64,000 nucleotides of DNA from Paraburkholderia phytofirmans PsJN (lineage in GTDB: Bacteria > Pseudomonadota > Gammaproteobacteria > Burkholderiales > Burkholderiaceae). Below, piece by piece: positions 1-9,285 of this stretch; position 1 is the stretch's first letter, and every line of letters begins with the position of its first letter. The stretch spans positions 2,666,001 to 2,730,000 of the forward strand of contig NC_010676.1 in the NCBI RefSeq assembly GCF_000020125.1, read 5' to 3'. The position numbers and the translations under genes were made by a program. Under the pieces are notes generated by a model. It saw only the letters and a list, made by a program, of their open reading frames with translations. It made no database searches and was not told where the DNA came from.

Positions 1-114
1 TGTGTTGAATGCGAATGCAGGCAAGTGCTTCCTGGCTGGCTCCACGAAGTCTCTGATGGTGGCCTTCCCCGGAATAATCGCGTGGCCATATGTCGCTTCG
101 CCGCTGGTTTTCAT
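1..114 (-). CDS. 5' end of an unidentified gene cut by the window edge
   Basis: An open frame starts with ATG at 114 and runs 38 codons to base 1 without a stop, beginning MKTSGEATYGHAII. Codon choice is normal for this locus (GCG, GGC, ATC, GTG, GCC). It lies 63 bp downstream of the dehydratase gene on the same strand, so it is probably the next gene of that operon. A weak GGAT lies about 10 bases before the ATG. The product is not recognisable from the visible residues. Confidence 0.4.
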   Translation of the reverse strand, partial: MKTSGEATYGHAIIPGKATIRDFVEPARKHLPAFAFNT

Positions 115-177
115 TTTTTATGATCCGGTGAATGGAGAATCTGGCCAAGGCGGCCGAGACGATCGAATCGGTCCGGG

Positions 178-1965
178 TCAGTGGTTATCTCTCGGAACTC
201 CATGCACTTCTGCAACGCGCTGGTACTTCACCGAGAAATCCAGGCAGGCGCCGTCTTCGAGCTGCCCTACATAGCGGCGATGCAGTTCCTGCCACGGCGT
301 TTGATTGACGAACTCATATGCTTTCCATTCCCGACGGCGCCGGTCTAGCTCGTCTTCCGGCACCAGCATGTCAGCACGCCGGCGTGTCAGATCGAAGCGA
401 ACGCGGTCGCCCGTCTGCAGGATGGCCAGGCCGCCGCCAATTGCCGACTCGGGAGACGCATTCAAAATGGACGGACTCGCGGAAGTGCCCGACTGCCTTC
501 CGTCTCCCACACATGGGAGCAGCGTCACGCCTCGCTTGATAAGTTCAGAGGGGGGAATCATGTTCACCACTTCCGCCGCGCCTGGATAGCCGACTGGCCC
601 CGTGCCACGAATAAAGAGGATGCAGTTTTCATCAATTTCCAGTGCGGGGTCGTCAATCCGGTCGTGGTAATCCTCCGGCCCTTCAAACACGATGGCTCTC
701 CCCTCGAAGGCACCGGGGTCAGCGGGATTCTCGAGATATTTATGGCGGAAGTCGTCCGAAATGACCGACGTCTTCATTACCGCGGAATCGAAGAGGTTGC
801 CGCCAAGCACAGCAAACCCAGCTTCGCTCTTCAATGGTGATGCATAGGGCCTGATAACGTCAGCGTCGGTCGCAGGACTGTCGCCATAGCACTGCGCAAG
901 GGTCTTACCCGAGACAGTTTGAACGTCCCCATGAAGTTTTCCGGCTTTAAGCAACTCGTGTACTACCGCCGCCACGCCGCCTGCACGGTGGAATTCCTCG
1001 CCCAGGTATTTGCCTGCCGGCATGCAGTTGACCAGGAGCGGAATGTCATATCCGAGCCGGTCCCAATCGCGAATGTCGAGATCGACGCCGATGTGACGCG
1101 CAATGGCATTAATGTGCGGAGGGCAGTTGGTTGATGCACCAATCGCGCTCGCGACCACAATGGCGTTCTCGAATGCCTCCCGAGTGAGCAGCGACGAAGG
1201 CCGCACGTCATCATGGACCAGTTGGACAATCTGGCGCCCCGTCTGGTACGCCATCTGCCCACGTTCCCGATATGGTGCGGGAATGGTCCCGCAGCCGGGG
1301 AGAGACATGCCCAGTACTTCCGCGAGGCTATTCATCGAGAGCGCCGTCCCCATCGAATTGCAGTGCCCGATGGAAGGAGCCGAGTTCGCCACACAGGAGA
1401 GAAATTCGTCGTAATCCATGCGGCCTGCCGCAAGCTCGCTGCGGGCATGCCAGATAATCGTGCCGGAACCGGCTCGTTCGCCCTTGTACCAGGCGTTCAG
1501 CATCGGGCCGCCAGAGAGCACGATTGAGGGGATGTCTACCGTAGCGGCGCCCATGAGCATCGCCGGAGTCGTCTTGTCGCAACCGGTGGTTAGAACCACA
1601 CCATCGAATGGATATCCGTACAAAGCCTCAACAAGTCCAAGGTACGCAAGGTTGCGGTCGAGGGATGCCGTCGGTCGTCTTACCGTCTCCTGAATAGGAT
1701 GAACAGGGAACTCAATCGGAATGCCGCCTGCGTCGCGAATGCCGTCCTTAACGCGCTGGGCCAGTTCCACGTGATGGCGATTGCAAGGCGAGAGGTCGCT
1801 CCCTGTCTGGGCGATACCGATAACGGGACGCTCGCTTTTCAGCTCTTCCAGAGTCAGTCCGTAGTTCATGAAGCGCTCGAGATACAACGCAGTCATAGCC
1901 GGGTTGTCGCTGTTGTTAAACCAGGCTCGCGAACGAAGGGACTTCCTGTCTCGATTCTTGCTCAT
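178..1965 (-). CDS. IlvD/Edd-family sugar-acid (pentonate-type) dehydratase
   Basis: This 595-aa enzyme of the dihydroxy-acid/6-phosphogluconate dehydratase family dehydrates an aldonic or dihydroxy acid to a 2-keto-3-deoxy acid, using an Fe-S cluster and Mg2+. Candidate cluster cysteines are C61 (SPCNRHH), C129 (TTGCDKTTP) and C201 (GHCNSMG). The C-terminal [13 protein letters not shown] motif carries the serine proposed as the general base. Length and the GDGRQSGT motif resemble the pentonate (arabinonate/xylonate) dehydratases more than IlvD of valine synthesis, but the substrate is inferred only. ATG at 1965 is the first start; its ribosome site is weak. A porin and a sugar/acid symporter diverge from it, which fits a peripheral catabolic role in the cytoplasm. 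Confidence 0.9.
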   Translation of the reverse strand: MSKNRDRKSLRSRAWFNNSDNPAMTALYLERFMNYGLTLEELKSERPVIGIAQTGSDLSPCNRHHVELAQRVKDGIRDAGGIPIEFPVHPIQETVRRPTASLDRNLAYLGLVEALYGYPFDGVVLTTGCDKTTPAMLMGAATVDIPSIVLSGGPMLNAWYKGERAGSGTIIWHARSELAAGRMDYDEFLSCVANSAPSIGHCNSMGTALSMNSLAEVLGMSLPGCGTIPAPYRERGQMAYQTGRQIVQLVHDDVRPSSLLTREAFENAIVVASAIGASTNCPPHINAIARHIGVDLDIRDWDRLGYDIPLLVNCMPAGKYLGEEFHRAGGVAAVVHELLKAGKLHGDVQTVSGKTLAQCYGDSPATDADVIRPYASPLKSEAGFAVLGGNLFDSAVMKTSVISDDFRHKYLENPADPGAFEGRAIVFEGPEDYHDRIDDPALEIDENCILFIRGTGPVGYPGAAEVVNMIPPSELIKRGVTLLPCVGDGRQSGTSASPSILNASPESAIGGGLAILQTGDRVRFDLTRRRADMLVPEDELDRRRREWKAYEFVNQTPWQELHRRYVGQLEDGACLDFSVKYQRVAEVHGVPRDNH

Positions 1966-2400
1966 TGAAGGTCAGACCGTTTTGGTGATGTGGGTTCCAC
2001 TGCTGTGAACTTCGCTACCGCAAATCCGCAGACAACCAGACGCTACAAAATTTTCACCCCACCCGAAATAATTGCTCACTGCTCTATAAATAAGCAAATG
2101 TAACCTGTACATCTGGTCCATCGGGATGGGTGCCCAAAAAAACTATCCTCAGACCGAAAATTCTGGGCTTCGCTGGGACAGAATAAGGACTTCGGCATGC
2201 GATATCGAATTACTTTTTCCGCGCAAAACATAACCCCGTCCTCATGTTTGCCCACATCCTCTGACGTTTTTCCTTTGTGACATGCCATTGGCGCCTCCTT
2301 GAGCCAGTGGCACAAGTCCACGCCGCTCACACTCTACGCCTAGTCTACAAATTCGCTCAATGCCTGTCCGTATTTGTTCCGGGTTGCGTTGCTAAATTTG

Positions 2401-2429
2401 TCACCGTATAACCATTCATTGTACGGTGA
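2401..2429. promoter_or_regulatory. Perfect 8-bp inverted repeat upstream of the porin gene
   Basis: TCACCGTA (2401-2408) and its exact complement TACGGTGA (2422-2429) are separated by 13 bp, about 75 bp before the porin ATG. The size and place fit an operator for a dimeric regulator of the porin and symporter genes, or of the divergent dehydratase. The rest of the 538-bp interval between dehydratase and porin shows no credible gene. The regulator is unknown. Confidence 0.45.
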
Positions 2430-2503
2430 TCAATACTTAGACGATCGCCGAACAACATTTATAACCATCGGCATCGTTTGCCCGAACACCTACGGAGAGG
2501 TTC

Positions 2504-3583
2504 ATGCGATTGAAGTTGAGCGGTGCGGGATTGATCTTGGCTTATGCGGGCGTCGCACACGCCCAATCCAATGTGACGTTATATGGCGTTATCGACGACG
2601 GTCTGACGTATGTGTCCAACCAGAGTGGTCACTCGGCCTGGCGGATGGACGACAGCATCAGCCAGGGAGACCGCTTCGGCTTTAAGGGAACAGAAGACCT
2701 TGGGGGTGGGCTTTCGGCACAGTTCAACCTTGAAAGCGGCTTCAATCCGAACACGGGTGCGTCTCGTCAAGGTGGTTTACTGTTCGGGCGCCAGGCGTGG
2801 GTCGGTCTGTCCGATTCTCGTTTCGGCACGCTGAAGTTCGGTCGGACGTACGACCAGATGACGCTCACTTTGATTCAGTATCACGTTGGCTACTACGTCG
2901 GCATCTACGCGTTCGACCAAGGCGACGCCGACCGCATCTCAGGGGAATGGCTCAACAACCTCGTGACCTACGCCAGTCCGGTCATCGGCGGCTTCAAGTT
3001 CAGCGCTCAATACAGCTTCAGTTCGCCGGGGGTGCCCTCGACTTCGTTGGGACCGGCCTACAGCCTTGGCGCGTCTTACGATCATGGCCCCTTCTCCATT
3101 GGTGCAGCCATGACCAGCATTCACGGATACTCCATCAACCCTGGCGGGATGGGTATGCCTGTTTTTCTTAACACCAACACGGGATTTGCTTCGACAAGTG
3201 TGGTGGTAGACCGCTATCGCACAGCCGGAATTGGCAGCTCCTACACCTTCGGCAACCTCGGGATCGCAGCTGTGTACGCGAACACCCGCTTCCAGACGCT
3301 CGGACACGCCAACACGCTCCAAAGCATCAACGCGAATATTCACTACTTCATCCTGCCGGCGGTGCAGGTGACCGGCGGGTACGGATATTCGCGCTTCACG
3401 ACTTACAACTGGAACGAATTCAATCTGGCGCTCGATTACCTATTGTCCAAGCGGACCGACATTATCACGAGCGCGGACTACCAGAAGGCAAATGGTGGCG
3501 CCCGTGCCGATCTCGTCACCCTGCCAGTTTCCGGAGACAACAAGCAGCTCGTTCTTCGCATCGCGATGCGCCATAAATTCTAG
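2504..3583 (+). CDS. Gram-negative trimeric porin (Burkholderia type)
   Basis: This 359-aa outer-membrane diffusion porin has a short signal peptide ending AHA before QSNVTLYG, the typical mature start of beta-proteobacterial porins. FGFKGTEDLGGGL and LFGRQAWVGL are family blocks of the first beta strands. The protein ends in the aromatic residue needed for BAM recognition (MRHKF). ATG at 2504 follows a good GGAGAGG. A symporter gene follows 49 bp later on the same strand, so the pair probably admits one solute across both membranes. It is a diverged paralogue of the porin at 5058-6203. Confidence 0.92.
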   Translation: MRLKLSGAGLILAYAGVAHAQSNVTLYGVIDDGLTYVSNQSGHSAWRMDDSISQGDRFGFKGTEDLGGGLSAQFNLESGFNPNTGASRQGGLLFGRQAWVGLSDSRFGTLKFGRTYDQMTLTLIQYHVGYYVGIYAFDQGDADRISGEWLNNLVTYASPVIGGFKFSAQYSFSSPGVPSTSLGPAYSLGASYDHGPFSIGAAMTSIHGYSINPGGMGMPVFLNTNTGFASTSVVVDRYRTAGIGSSYTFGNLGIAAVYANTRFQTLGHANTLQSINANIHYFILPAVQVTGGYGYSRFTTYNWNEFNLALDYLLSKRTDIITSADYQKANGGARADLVTLPVSGDNKQLVLRIAMRHKF

Positions 3584-3632
3584 ATTGTCTGTTCAGGTCT
3601 GCGCAAAAGTGAGCTTAAAAATGGAAAGGAAA

Positions 3633-4934
3633 ATGAATTCAAACACCTACCCCGATGGCATATCCGCCCCCTCAGTGCCAGGCACGGCAAAAGCCGAGCA
3701 ACGACGTGCCGCGGCTGCCGGCATGGTCGGCTACATCCTGGAGTGGTTTGATTTTGGAATCTACGGTTTTCTTGCCCCCATCATCGCGCAGAATTTTTTC
3801 CCTGCGCACGATAGCGTCACGTCGCTGCTGGTGGCCTTTGCGGTCTTCGGCGTGGGTTGTGTTGCCCGGCCGATCGGTAGTGTCGTGCTGGGACGAATTG
3901 CAGACGTGAAAGGGCGACACGGTGCACTTGCTACCACCATGATTCTTATGGCCGCGAGCACTGTTATGATGGGATTGCTTCCAACCTATTCACAAATTGG
4001 AATCGCCGCGCCGATCCTGCTGGTCGCCGCCCGGTTGCTGCAAGGCTTTGCCGCTGGAGGCGAATGGGGTACAGCCGCAGCTTTTCTCGTTGAGTGGGGT
4101 GGCTCAAATCGTCGCGGCTTTCTTGGCGCATTCCAGCAGTCCAGCATTGCCGCGGGACTGATGCTGGCATCGTTCGTGGCAGCCGTCCTCAGCACATTTA
4201 TTGGCCACGATGGTCTAGCCGCCTGGGGATGGAGAATTCCATTCATTCTTGGAATTGTTCTCGGACCGATTGGCTTTTACGTTCGTCGTAATGTCAAAGA
4301 GTCGCCAATGTTCATCAAAGCGGCTCAAAGCACAGAGAAGATTTCCAACGTTCTCTTCTGGAAATCTGTGCTGCACGGCTTCTGCTTCCTTGTACTCTGG
4401 TTTGTCAGCTCGTATATGGTGTGTGTTTATATGCCGTCGTTTGCGGCACGTTATGCACACATCAGTGAAACCGCGTCGCTCTGGGCCGGTTCACTCTCTC
4501 TTGCAGCAGTAGCAGTATTGACCCCACTCGCCGGTCTCCTGTCAGACAGGATTGGACGCAAGCCACTTTTGCTGGGAAGTTGCCTGTTCTTCGTGATCTT
4601 CTCTTACCCGGCATACAGGCTCATTGTTGCGGGTATTGGCGTGGGTAACTACATGCTGGTACAGATGCTTCTCACGCTGGCTTTCATTCTTTTCTCCGGA
4701 TGCGGTCCGGCGGCTCTCGCAGAGATGTTTCCGACAAAAGTTCGCTCGCTGGGTGTGTCGATTGGCGGGGGCGTTGCCTCTATACTCGGCGGGTTCACGC
4801 CATTCCTAACTACCTGGACAATTTCCCTCACGGGTTCCAGCGCCAGTGCTGGCTGGCTGCTCGCAGGTAGCGCGGCGCTGACATTGCCGGTGGTTATCGT
4901 GATGCACGACCGCTCAAAACAAGTGGAAATTTGA
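3633..4934 (+). CDS. MFS transporter, metabolite:H+ symporter (MHS) type
   Basis: This 433-aa, twelve-helix inner-membrane symporter belongs to the MHS group (ProP/ShiA/KgtP-like), which takes up organic acids or osmolytes with protons. Visible signatures are the N-terminal GYILEWFDFGIYGF, the loop 2-3 motif GRIADVKGRHG and its loop 8-9 echo LLSDRIGRKPLL. ATG at 3633 has AAGGAAA just before it; an in-frame ATG at 3621 is the alternative. The gene probably forms an operon with the upstream porin. The ligand cannot be told from sequence; the neighbouring dehydratase suggests a sugar acid. Confidence 0.88.
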   Translation: MNSNTYPDGISAPSVPGTAKAEQRRAAAAGMVGYILEWFDFGIYGFLAPIIAQNFFPAHDSVTSLLVAFAVFGVGCVARPIGSVVLGRIADVKGRHGALATTMILMAASTVMMGLLPTYSQIGIAAPILLVAARLLQGFAAGGEWGTAAAFLVEWGGSNRRGFLGAFQQSSIAAGLMLASFVAAVLSTFIGHDGLAAWGWRIPFILGIVLGPIGFYVRRNVKESPMFIKAAQSTEKISNVLFWKSVLHGFCFLVLWFVSSYMVCVYMPSFAARYAHISETASLWAGSLSLAAVAVLTPLAGLLSDRIGRKPLLLGSCLFFVIFSYPAYRLIVAGIGVGNYMLVQMLLTLAFILFSGCGPAALAEMFPTKVRSLGVSIGGGVASILGGFTPFLTTWTISLTGSSASAGWLLAGSAALTLPVVIVMHDRSKQVEI

Positions 4935-5023
4935 AACGGGACAAGTGGTGGTAAACCAACCTGCCTGTATTCAAGCACACTTCACAACGGGAAATTTCGG
5001 CAGGCAAAGGTATTTATATTCGG

Positions 5024-5045
5024 GGCAGCCGGCAAACCGGCTGCC
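5024..5045 (-). terminator. GC-rich hairpin between convergent symporter and porin genes
   Basis: Stem GGCAGCCGG (5024-5032) with loop CAAA and complement CCGGCTGCC (5037-5045) sits 13 bp past the stop of the second porin, between two convergent genes. The 9-bp stem fits a transcription terminator, although no clear run of T follows on either strand. Confidence 0.5.
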
Positions 5046-5057
5046 GATTGCTTAGTG

Positions 5058-6203
5058 TTAGAACTTGTGCCGCAGTGCGACGCGTACGACCACCTGATTG
5101 CCGCCACTCGACACACCATCGGCGCCCGGAATATAGGCAACGTCTAATACCGTGCCGGTGCGATCACCACCAACATGCTGATAGACGCCCTGAACGTAAA
5201 CGTCCGTGCGCTTGGACAGAAGATAATCTCCCATCAAACCGACGCTTTGATAGATCGGGTTCAACTGCCCACCGCTTGAATTGAAGTCGGTACGTGTATA
5301 CACGTACATCGCACCAACGTAGAAAGCAGGCGTGAACTGGTACTTTCCGTTCACCTCGAAATTCTGGAATCTCAGGCTGGAGAGCGTACCCGAGGCCGGC
5401 GTAATAGCACCAACGTATCCGGAACTCACAGGGCGTCGTACGTAGCTGTTAGTGTAGGCGAAGCCGACGTTTGCAAGGCCGAAGGTGTAGCTTGCACCTG
5501 CACCAAACACACGTAGCGCGTTGGCGACAAAATTTTCATCGCCACCATTATTTATCGCGCCGCCAGCGGTAGCTGACGGGCTGTTCGCCTGCAAGTAGGC
5601 CGCCGCGAGAACGAGGCCGCCAACCGTATAGGTTCCGCCGGCACTGTATTGCCGATTATTCGCGAAGCCGGAGTCGTTACTGAAGCTATACGTACCACCG
5701 AACTGCAGGCCACCGAAGAGCGGGCTGGTGTATTTGACAGTGTTGTTAACGCGAAATGTATTGTCAGTGTTGTCGCTATCGTACGGATGGGAGAATAAAT
5801 AACCGGCCCAGTTACCGTTCGCCGTTACCGGACCAAGATAGTCGACCACCGAATCATACTGGCGACCGAGCGTAACCGTGCCAAAGCTGTCGGAGGTAAG
5901 ACCAACGTACGCCTGGCGGCCGAACATCAGTCCGCCCTGCCCGAGGCGACCGTTGTTGAGGTTGAAACCGTTCTCGAGTTGAAAGACGGCTCTCAGGCCG
6001 CCACCCAAATCTTCTGTTCCCTTAAGACCCCAGCGGCTCCCCTGCGCGAAGCCGCTCTGCAGCTCGTACACTTTACTGCCGGAAACATTGTTGGTGTAGT
6101 CGAAACCCTCGTCGATAACGCCGTAAAGCGTCACCGAACTCTGTGCCATTGCCGAGGTTGCGAGTGCGGATGCCATCAAGGCGGGAATGATTCGCTTGTT
6201 CAT
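5058..6203 (-). CDS. Gram-negative trimeric porin (Burkholderia type)
   Basis: This 381-aa porin has a clean signal peptide (MNKRIIPALMASALATSAMA) followed by QSSVTLYGVIDEG, and a C-terminal VALRHKF. ATG at 6203 is preferred over upstream in-frame starts because GGAGAAAA lies directly before it and the signal peptide starts there. It has the same GTEDLGGGL and LMFGRQAYVGL blocks as the porin at 2504. It is the second gene after the periplasmic binding protein on the minus strand, 133 bp apart, so it probably supplies the outer-membrane route for that importer. Confidence 0.92.
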   Translation of the reverse strand: MNKRIIPALMASALATSAMAQSSVTLYGVIDEGFDYTNNVSGSKVYELQSGFAQGSRWGLKGTEDLGGGLRAVFQLENGFNLNNGRLGQGGLMFGRQAYVGLTSDSFGTVTLGRQYDSVVDYLGPVTANGNWAGYLFSHPYDSDNTDNTFRVNNTVKYTSPLFGGLQFGGTYSFSNDSGFANNRQYSAGGTYTVGGLVLAAAYLQANSPSATAGGAINNGGDENFVANALRVFGAGASYTFGLANVGFAYTNSYVRRPVSSGYVGAITPASGTLSSLRFQNFEVNGKYQFTPAFYVGAMYVYTRTDFNSSGGQLNPIYQSVGLMGDYLLSKRTDVYVQGVYQHVGGDRTGTVLDVAYIPGADGVSSGGNQVVVRVALRHKF

Positions 6204-6336
6204 ATTTTTCTCCAAACCTGCTTTTTTAGTTTGTGAGTCTCTGCCGGACAGCGGACGTGACTGGGCCTCACAGTGAAGTGATAAGTCGGGCCTCGGCGAG
6301 ACCCGAATTTTCAATCAAGGGAAGAGGCCGCTATTT

Positions 6337-7479
6337 TCAGGGCGTCATGGTGGTCAGCAACGTCTTTTTGCCATCTTTATAGCCGTACAACGTCAGACGG
6401 GGGCTCCTGACGTCACCTTTGTCGTCAAATTGAATTTGACCGGTGAGACCTTGATAATCAGTCGCGCTCGCAGCAGCGAGAATTTTTGCGTGGTCTGTGC
6501 TACCACTCTTTTTCATCGCGTCGACGATAACCATCACTGCATCGTATGCATACGGCGCGTAGATCTGGACCGGCATGCCAAAACGTTGCTGATATTCCTT
6601 CTCAAAGGCCGGACCGGCCTTCATCCGCGAAAGCGGCAGACCCGCAATACTGCAGACGAGACGGTCGACCGCGGGACCCGCAAGTGCGATGACTTCATCG
6701 GAACATGTGCCATCTCCGCCGAGCACCTTGGCATTCAGGCCGAGTTGCGCAACCTGTTTGATGAATGGACCCGCTGTCGCATCCATGCCGCCGTAAAAGA
6801 TGACATCAGGCGATTGGCCTTTGATTTTCGTTATAACGCCTTTGAAGTCGATGGTTTTATCGTTTGTCGCCTCGCGTGCTACGACCGTTGCACCACCCGA
6901 TTTCACAGCGCTGGAAAACTGGTCCGCGAGACCCTGGCCGTATGCCGTGCTGTCGTCGACGATAGCCACCTTCTTTGCCTTCAGCGTTTCCAGCGCATAG
7001 TGCGCGAGAACAGGACTTTGCTGCGCGTCCGTTGCAACCAGACGGTAGGTCGTGTTGAAACCCTGCTGCGTGAACTTTGGATTAGTGGAATCGGGCGAGA
7101 TCTGCAAAATCTGTGCGTCGTGGTAGATACGCGATGCAGCAATCGATACGCCGGAATTCAAATGGCCTACCACCGCTACGACACCATCGTCGACAAGGCG
7201 CTGTGCGACCTGTGTACCTTGACGCGGATCTGCCTGGTCATCAACGGCATCGAGTTCAAGTTTGATCTTCTTTCCATTGATGACCAGGCCGCGGCGATTC
7301 ACATCCTCCACCGCCAGGCGGGCACCGTTCTCGTTTTCCTTGCCGAGATTCGCAATCGCGCCGGTGGTCGGCGCCGCACTGCCAATTTTGATGACGGTGA
7401 TATCGTCCGCGGCAAACGCAGCATTGCATGCAGCAGACAACGCCGCAACTGCGAAACCATGTTTCATATAACTATTCAT
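6337..7479 (-). CDS. Branched-chain-type ABC importer, periplasmic binding protein
   Basis: This 380-aa type I periplasmic binding protein (LivJ/LivK family) has a signal peptide ending NAAFA before ADDITVIKIGSAAP. Lobe features include APTTGAIANLGKENENGARLAVEDVN and the hinge region VAIVDDSTAYGQGLAD. ATG at 7479 follows GAAGAGGGG. It is transcribed away from the LysR gene, and a LysR-type site (7755-7770) lies about 275 bp upstream. No permease is adjacent, but a full LivHMGF set without its own binding protein lies at 11.6-15.3 kb, so the two probably work together. Ligands of this family include amino acids, acids and amides; this one is unknown. Confidence 0.92.
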   Translation of the reverse strand: MNSYMKHGFAVAALSAACNAAFAADDITVIKIGSAAPTTGAIANLGKENENGARLAVEDVNRRGLVINGKKIKLELDAVDDQADPRQGTQVAQRLVDDGVVAVVGHLNSGVSIAASRIYHDAQILQISPDSTNPKFTQQGFNTTYRLVATDAQQSPVLAHYALETLKAKKVAIVDDSTAYGQGLADQFSSAVKSGGATVVAREATNDKTIDFKGVITKIKGQSPDVIFYGGMDATAGPFIKQVAQLGLNAKVLGGDGTCSDEVIALAGPAVDRLVCSIAGLPLSRMKAGPAFEKEYQQRFGMPVQIYAPYAYDAVMVIVDAMKKSGSTDHAKILAAASATDYQGLTGQIQFDDKGDVRSPRLTLYGYKDGKKTLLTTMTP

Positions 7480-7754
7480 AATCCCCTCTTCTCCCAATAT
7501 CCCTGAAGCCATTAAAGCGTCGCTAGACATGGGCCAAAACCCACCGTTTAACGACAGACAAGGTTGCCCCGGCCGCTAGCTGTGCCTGATTGACTGGTCT
7601 CCTCACGAGTGCATGCTGCAAGGCACACACCTCAATCAGGTCTGACGAGAATCGCAGCGGCAACGGTTAGAGCGCCGGTCGAACAAAGTCGACCGACGGG
7701 ACAAAGGCTATGGGTGCAATAAAGGGATGACAATTCACTCTTTCCGCCGCTGGC

Positions 7755-7770
7755 ATTACACGCGGGTAAT
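7755..7770. promoter_or_regulatory. LysR-type operator ATTAC-N6-GTAAT, copy 1
   Basis: ATTAC (7755-7759), six bases, GTAAT (7766-7770) gives the T-N11-A geometry of LysR-type sites. The same arms and spacing recur at 8777-8792. It lies upstream of the binding-protein gene, past the end of the LysR gene. Inference: this is the activation site for the binding-protein/porin operon. Confidence 0.5.
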
Positions 7771-7799
7771 ACAAGCCCGGAAGCGCCACTCGAGAGCTT

Positions 7800-8762
7800 C
7801 TAGCCGGTCAGGTCAGACGATATCCCGGGTAAGTTCGATACCGCCTCTTCCCGGATGCATTCTCCGAGAAGCAACGGTGCCGGAGAATCGAGATCCGCTC
7901 GGCGATAAAGCACCACCTCGCCAAGCTGGGTAAGCGATGGTGTGTTCATCAAAGATAGCCGTCCACGCGCCGCATACTCGGTTGCGTGCGACAGCGGAAG
8001 GATGGAAACGAACGGACCTCGCGCCATGAGTTCTACGTTCAACGCAATACAACTCGATTCGACACACGAATCGTCGATGTTCAATCCCTCAAGTTCCATC
8101 AAGTGTGCGAGCGCGATGTAGGATGGGCTGCCTTGTTGAGGCACGAGCCACATGAATTCCTTCAAGTCCTTCACCGTGACGGATCTGCCGTTCGCGAGTG
8201 CATGAGAAGGGCCGGAGACGAACACGAATGGCTCGCTATACAACGTTTCCGTCACGAGCGTCGGGTCGTCTTTTCCCCGCGCACGAGCGAGTACCAGATC
8301 GATTTTCCCGATTCGCAGCATCTCCAGCAGTTCATCCAGTGGCGCCTCTACGAACTCGACCGAGGCCGCGGGGGCTCTGGTCAAAAAGCTCATTATCGAC
8401 TGTGAGATGAATGAAGGCGGCACAGCCGTGACCGAGCCCAACGTCACACGTCCGGCCGTACCGGTGACAAGTGAGGCGACATCTTTTTGCGCCAGCCCGA
8501 CCTGGCGGAGAATTTCTCGACCGCGGCGTGCAAGGACGGCTCCGACATCGGTTAAAAAAACCGCCTTTCCGACACGCTCTGTCACTGCGGCGCCCAATGC
8601 CTGCTCTATTTCACCAATCTGCTTCGAGACGGCTGGTTGCGTGACATTGAAAGCCGCTGCGACCTTCGTGACCTGTTTCAGGTCGGCGAGCGCAACGAGC
8701 AGACGCAGATGCGAAAGCCTCAGCCCGCTGGAAAAGAATCGTTCTATCGGAGTAAACATCAT
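7800..8762 (-). CDS. LysR-family transcriptional regulator
   Basis: This 320-aa regulator has an N-terminal winged HTH (LRLLVALADLKQVTKVAAAF then TQPAVSKQIGEIEQALG) and a periplasmic-binding-like effector domain. Starts at 8762 or 8759 (tandem ATG) are equally good; the upstream TTG at 8771 is not needed. It diverges from the DUF1330 gene, and an ATTAC-N6-GTAAT site lies about 15 bp in front of its own start, the usual autoregulatory position. A second copy precedes the binding-protein gene. Inference: it senses the substrate or an intermediate of this locus and activates uptake. Confidence 0.93.
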   Translation of the reverse strand: MMFTPIERFFSSGLRLSHLRLLVALADLKQVTKVAAAFNVTQPAVSKQIGEIEQALGAAVTERVGKAVFLTDVGAVLARRGREILRQVGLAQKDVASLVTGTAGRVTLGSVTAVPPSFISQSIMSFLTRAPAASVEFVEAPLDELLEMLRIGKIDLVLARARGKDDPTLVTETLYSEPFVFVSGPSHALANGRSVTVKDLKEFMWLVPQQGSPSYIALAHLMELEGLNIDDSCVESSCIALNVELMARGPFVSILPLSHATEYAARGRLSLMNTPSLTQLGEVVLYRRADLDSPAPLLLGECIREEAVSNLPGISSDLTG

Positions 8763-8774
8763 GAATTCCAAGGT

Positions 8775-8794
8775 TCATTACCTGTGGGTAATGA
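8775..8794. promoter_or_regulatory. LysR-type operator ATTAC-N6-GTAAT, copy 2
   Basis: TCATTACC (8775-8782) and GGTAATGA (8787-8794) form an 8-bp perfect inverted repeat with a 4-bp centre. The core ATTAC-N6-GTAAT matches the site at 7755. It lies between the LysR gene and the divergent DUF1330 gene, so it can serve autorepression and activation of the plus-strand genes. Confidence 0.6.
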
Positions 8795-8921
8795 GACGAC
8801 CATAAAAGTGATTTGTCAATTCCGATTTCGATCCTCTACTCTCCCGGTTCTGGAGTTGGCCGTGCAGGTGCTTCCAAACGGCCGTCGAACCACCTTTGTA
8901 CGGAGCGAGAGGGGACAAAAA

Positions 8922-9215
8922 TTGCCTAGGGGTTATGTAATCGCAACAATTCAAATTACGGATGCAAGCCGTTACGACAAATACCGGGCTCTCGCAAGTG
9001 AAGCGATCGCGGCTCATCGTGGACGAGTACTTGTACGTGGCGGCCATAACGAAGTCATGGAAGGCTCGGCTCCCGGCCGAACGGTTGTTATCGAATTCGA
9101 TAGCCTGGAACAGGCTCGACGATTCTATTCATCGCTTGAATATACAAAGGCTCGCGCCGCTCGTGAAGGCGCGGCCGACCTGAACTGGTTCGTGGTGCAA
9201 GGCATCGACGATTGA
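8922..9215 (+). CDS. DUF1330 family small protein
   Basis: This 97-aa protein has the ferredoxin-like alpha-beta fold of DUF1330: GYVIATIQITDASRYDKY at the N terminus, GGHNEVMEG, TVVIEFDSLEQARRFYSS and a YTKAR segment. No ATG fits; TTG at 8922 is chosen because GAGAGGGG precedes it at good spacing and translation then begins at the conserved first strand. It is the first plus-strand gene opposite the LysR regulator and lies 70 bp before the aminotransferase. Family members are small cytoplasmic proteins of unproven function, often beside catabolic enzymes. Confidence 0.8.
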   Translation: MPRGYVIATIQITDASRYDKYRALASEAIAAHRGRVLVRGGHNEVMEGSAPGRTVVIEFDSLEQARRFYSSLEYTKARAAREGAADLNWFVVQGIDD

Positions 9216-9285
9216 TCGCCTTCGAAGCACGCTCATCGGCAAGATATACGCGTTTGCAAAACACGTCGAAATTAATGGATTGGAA

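Noticed and set aside
6430..7506. Plus-strand open frame of 358 codons
   Set aside because: It is antisense to the well-supported periplasmic binding protein and has no family features.
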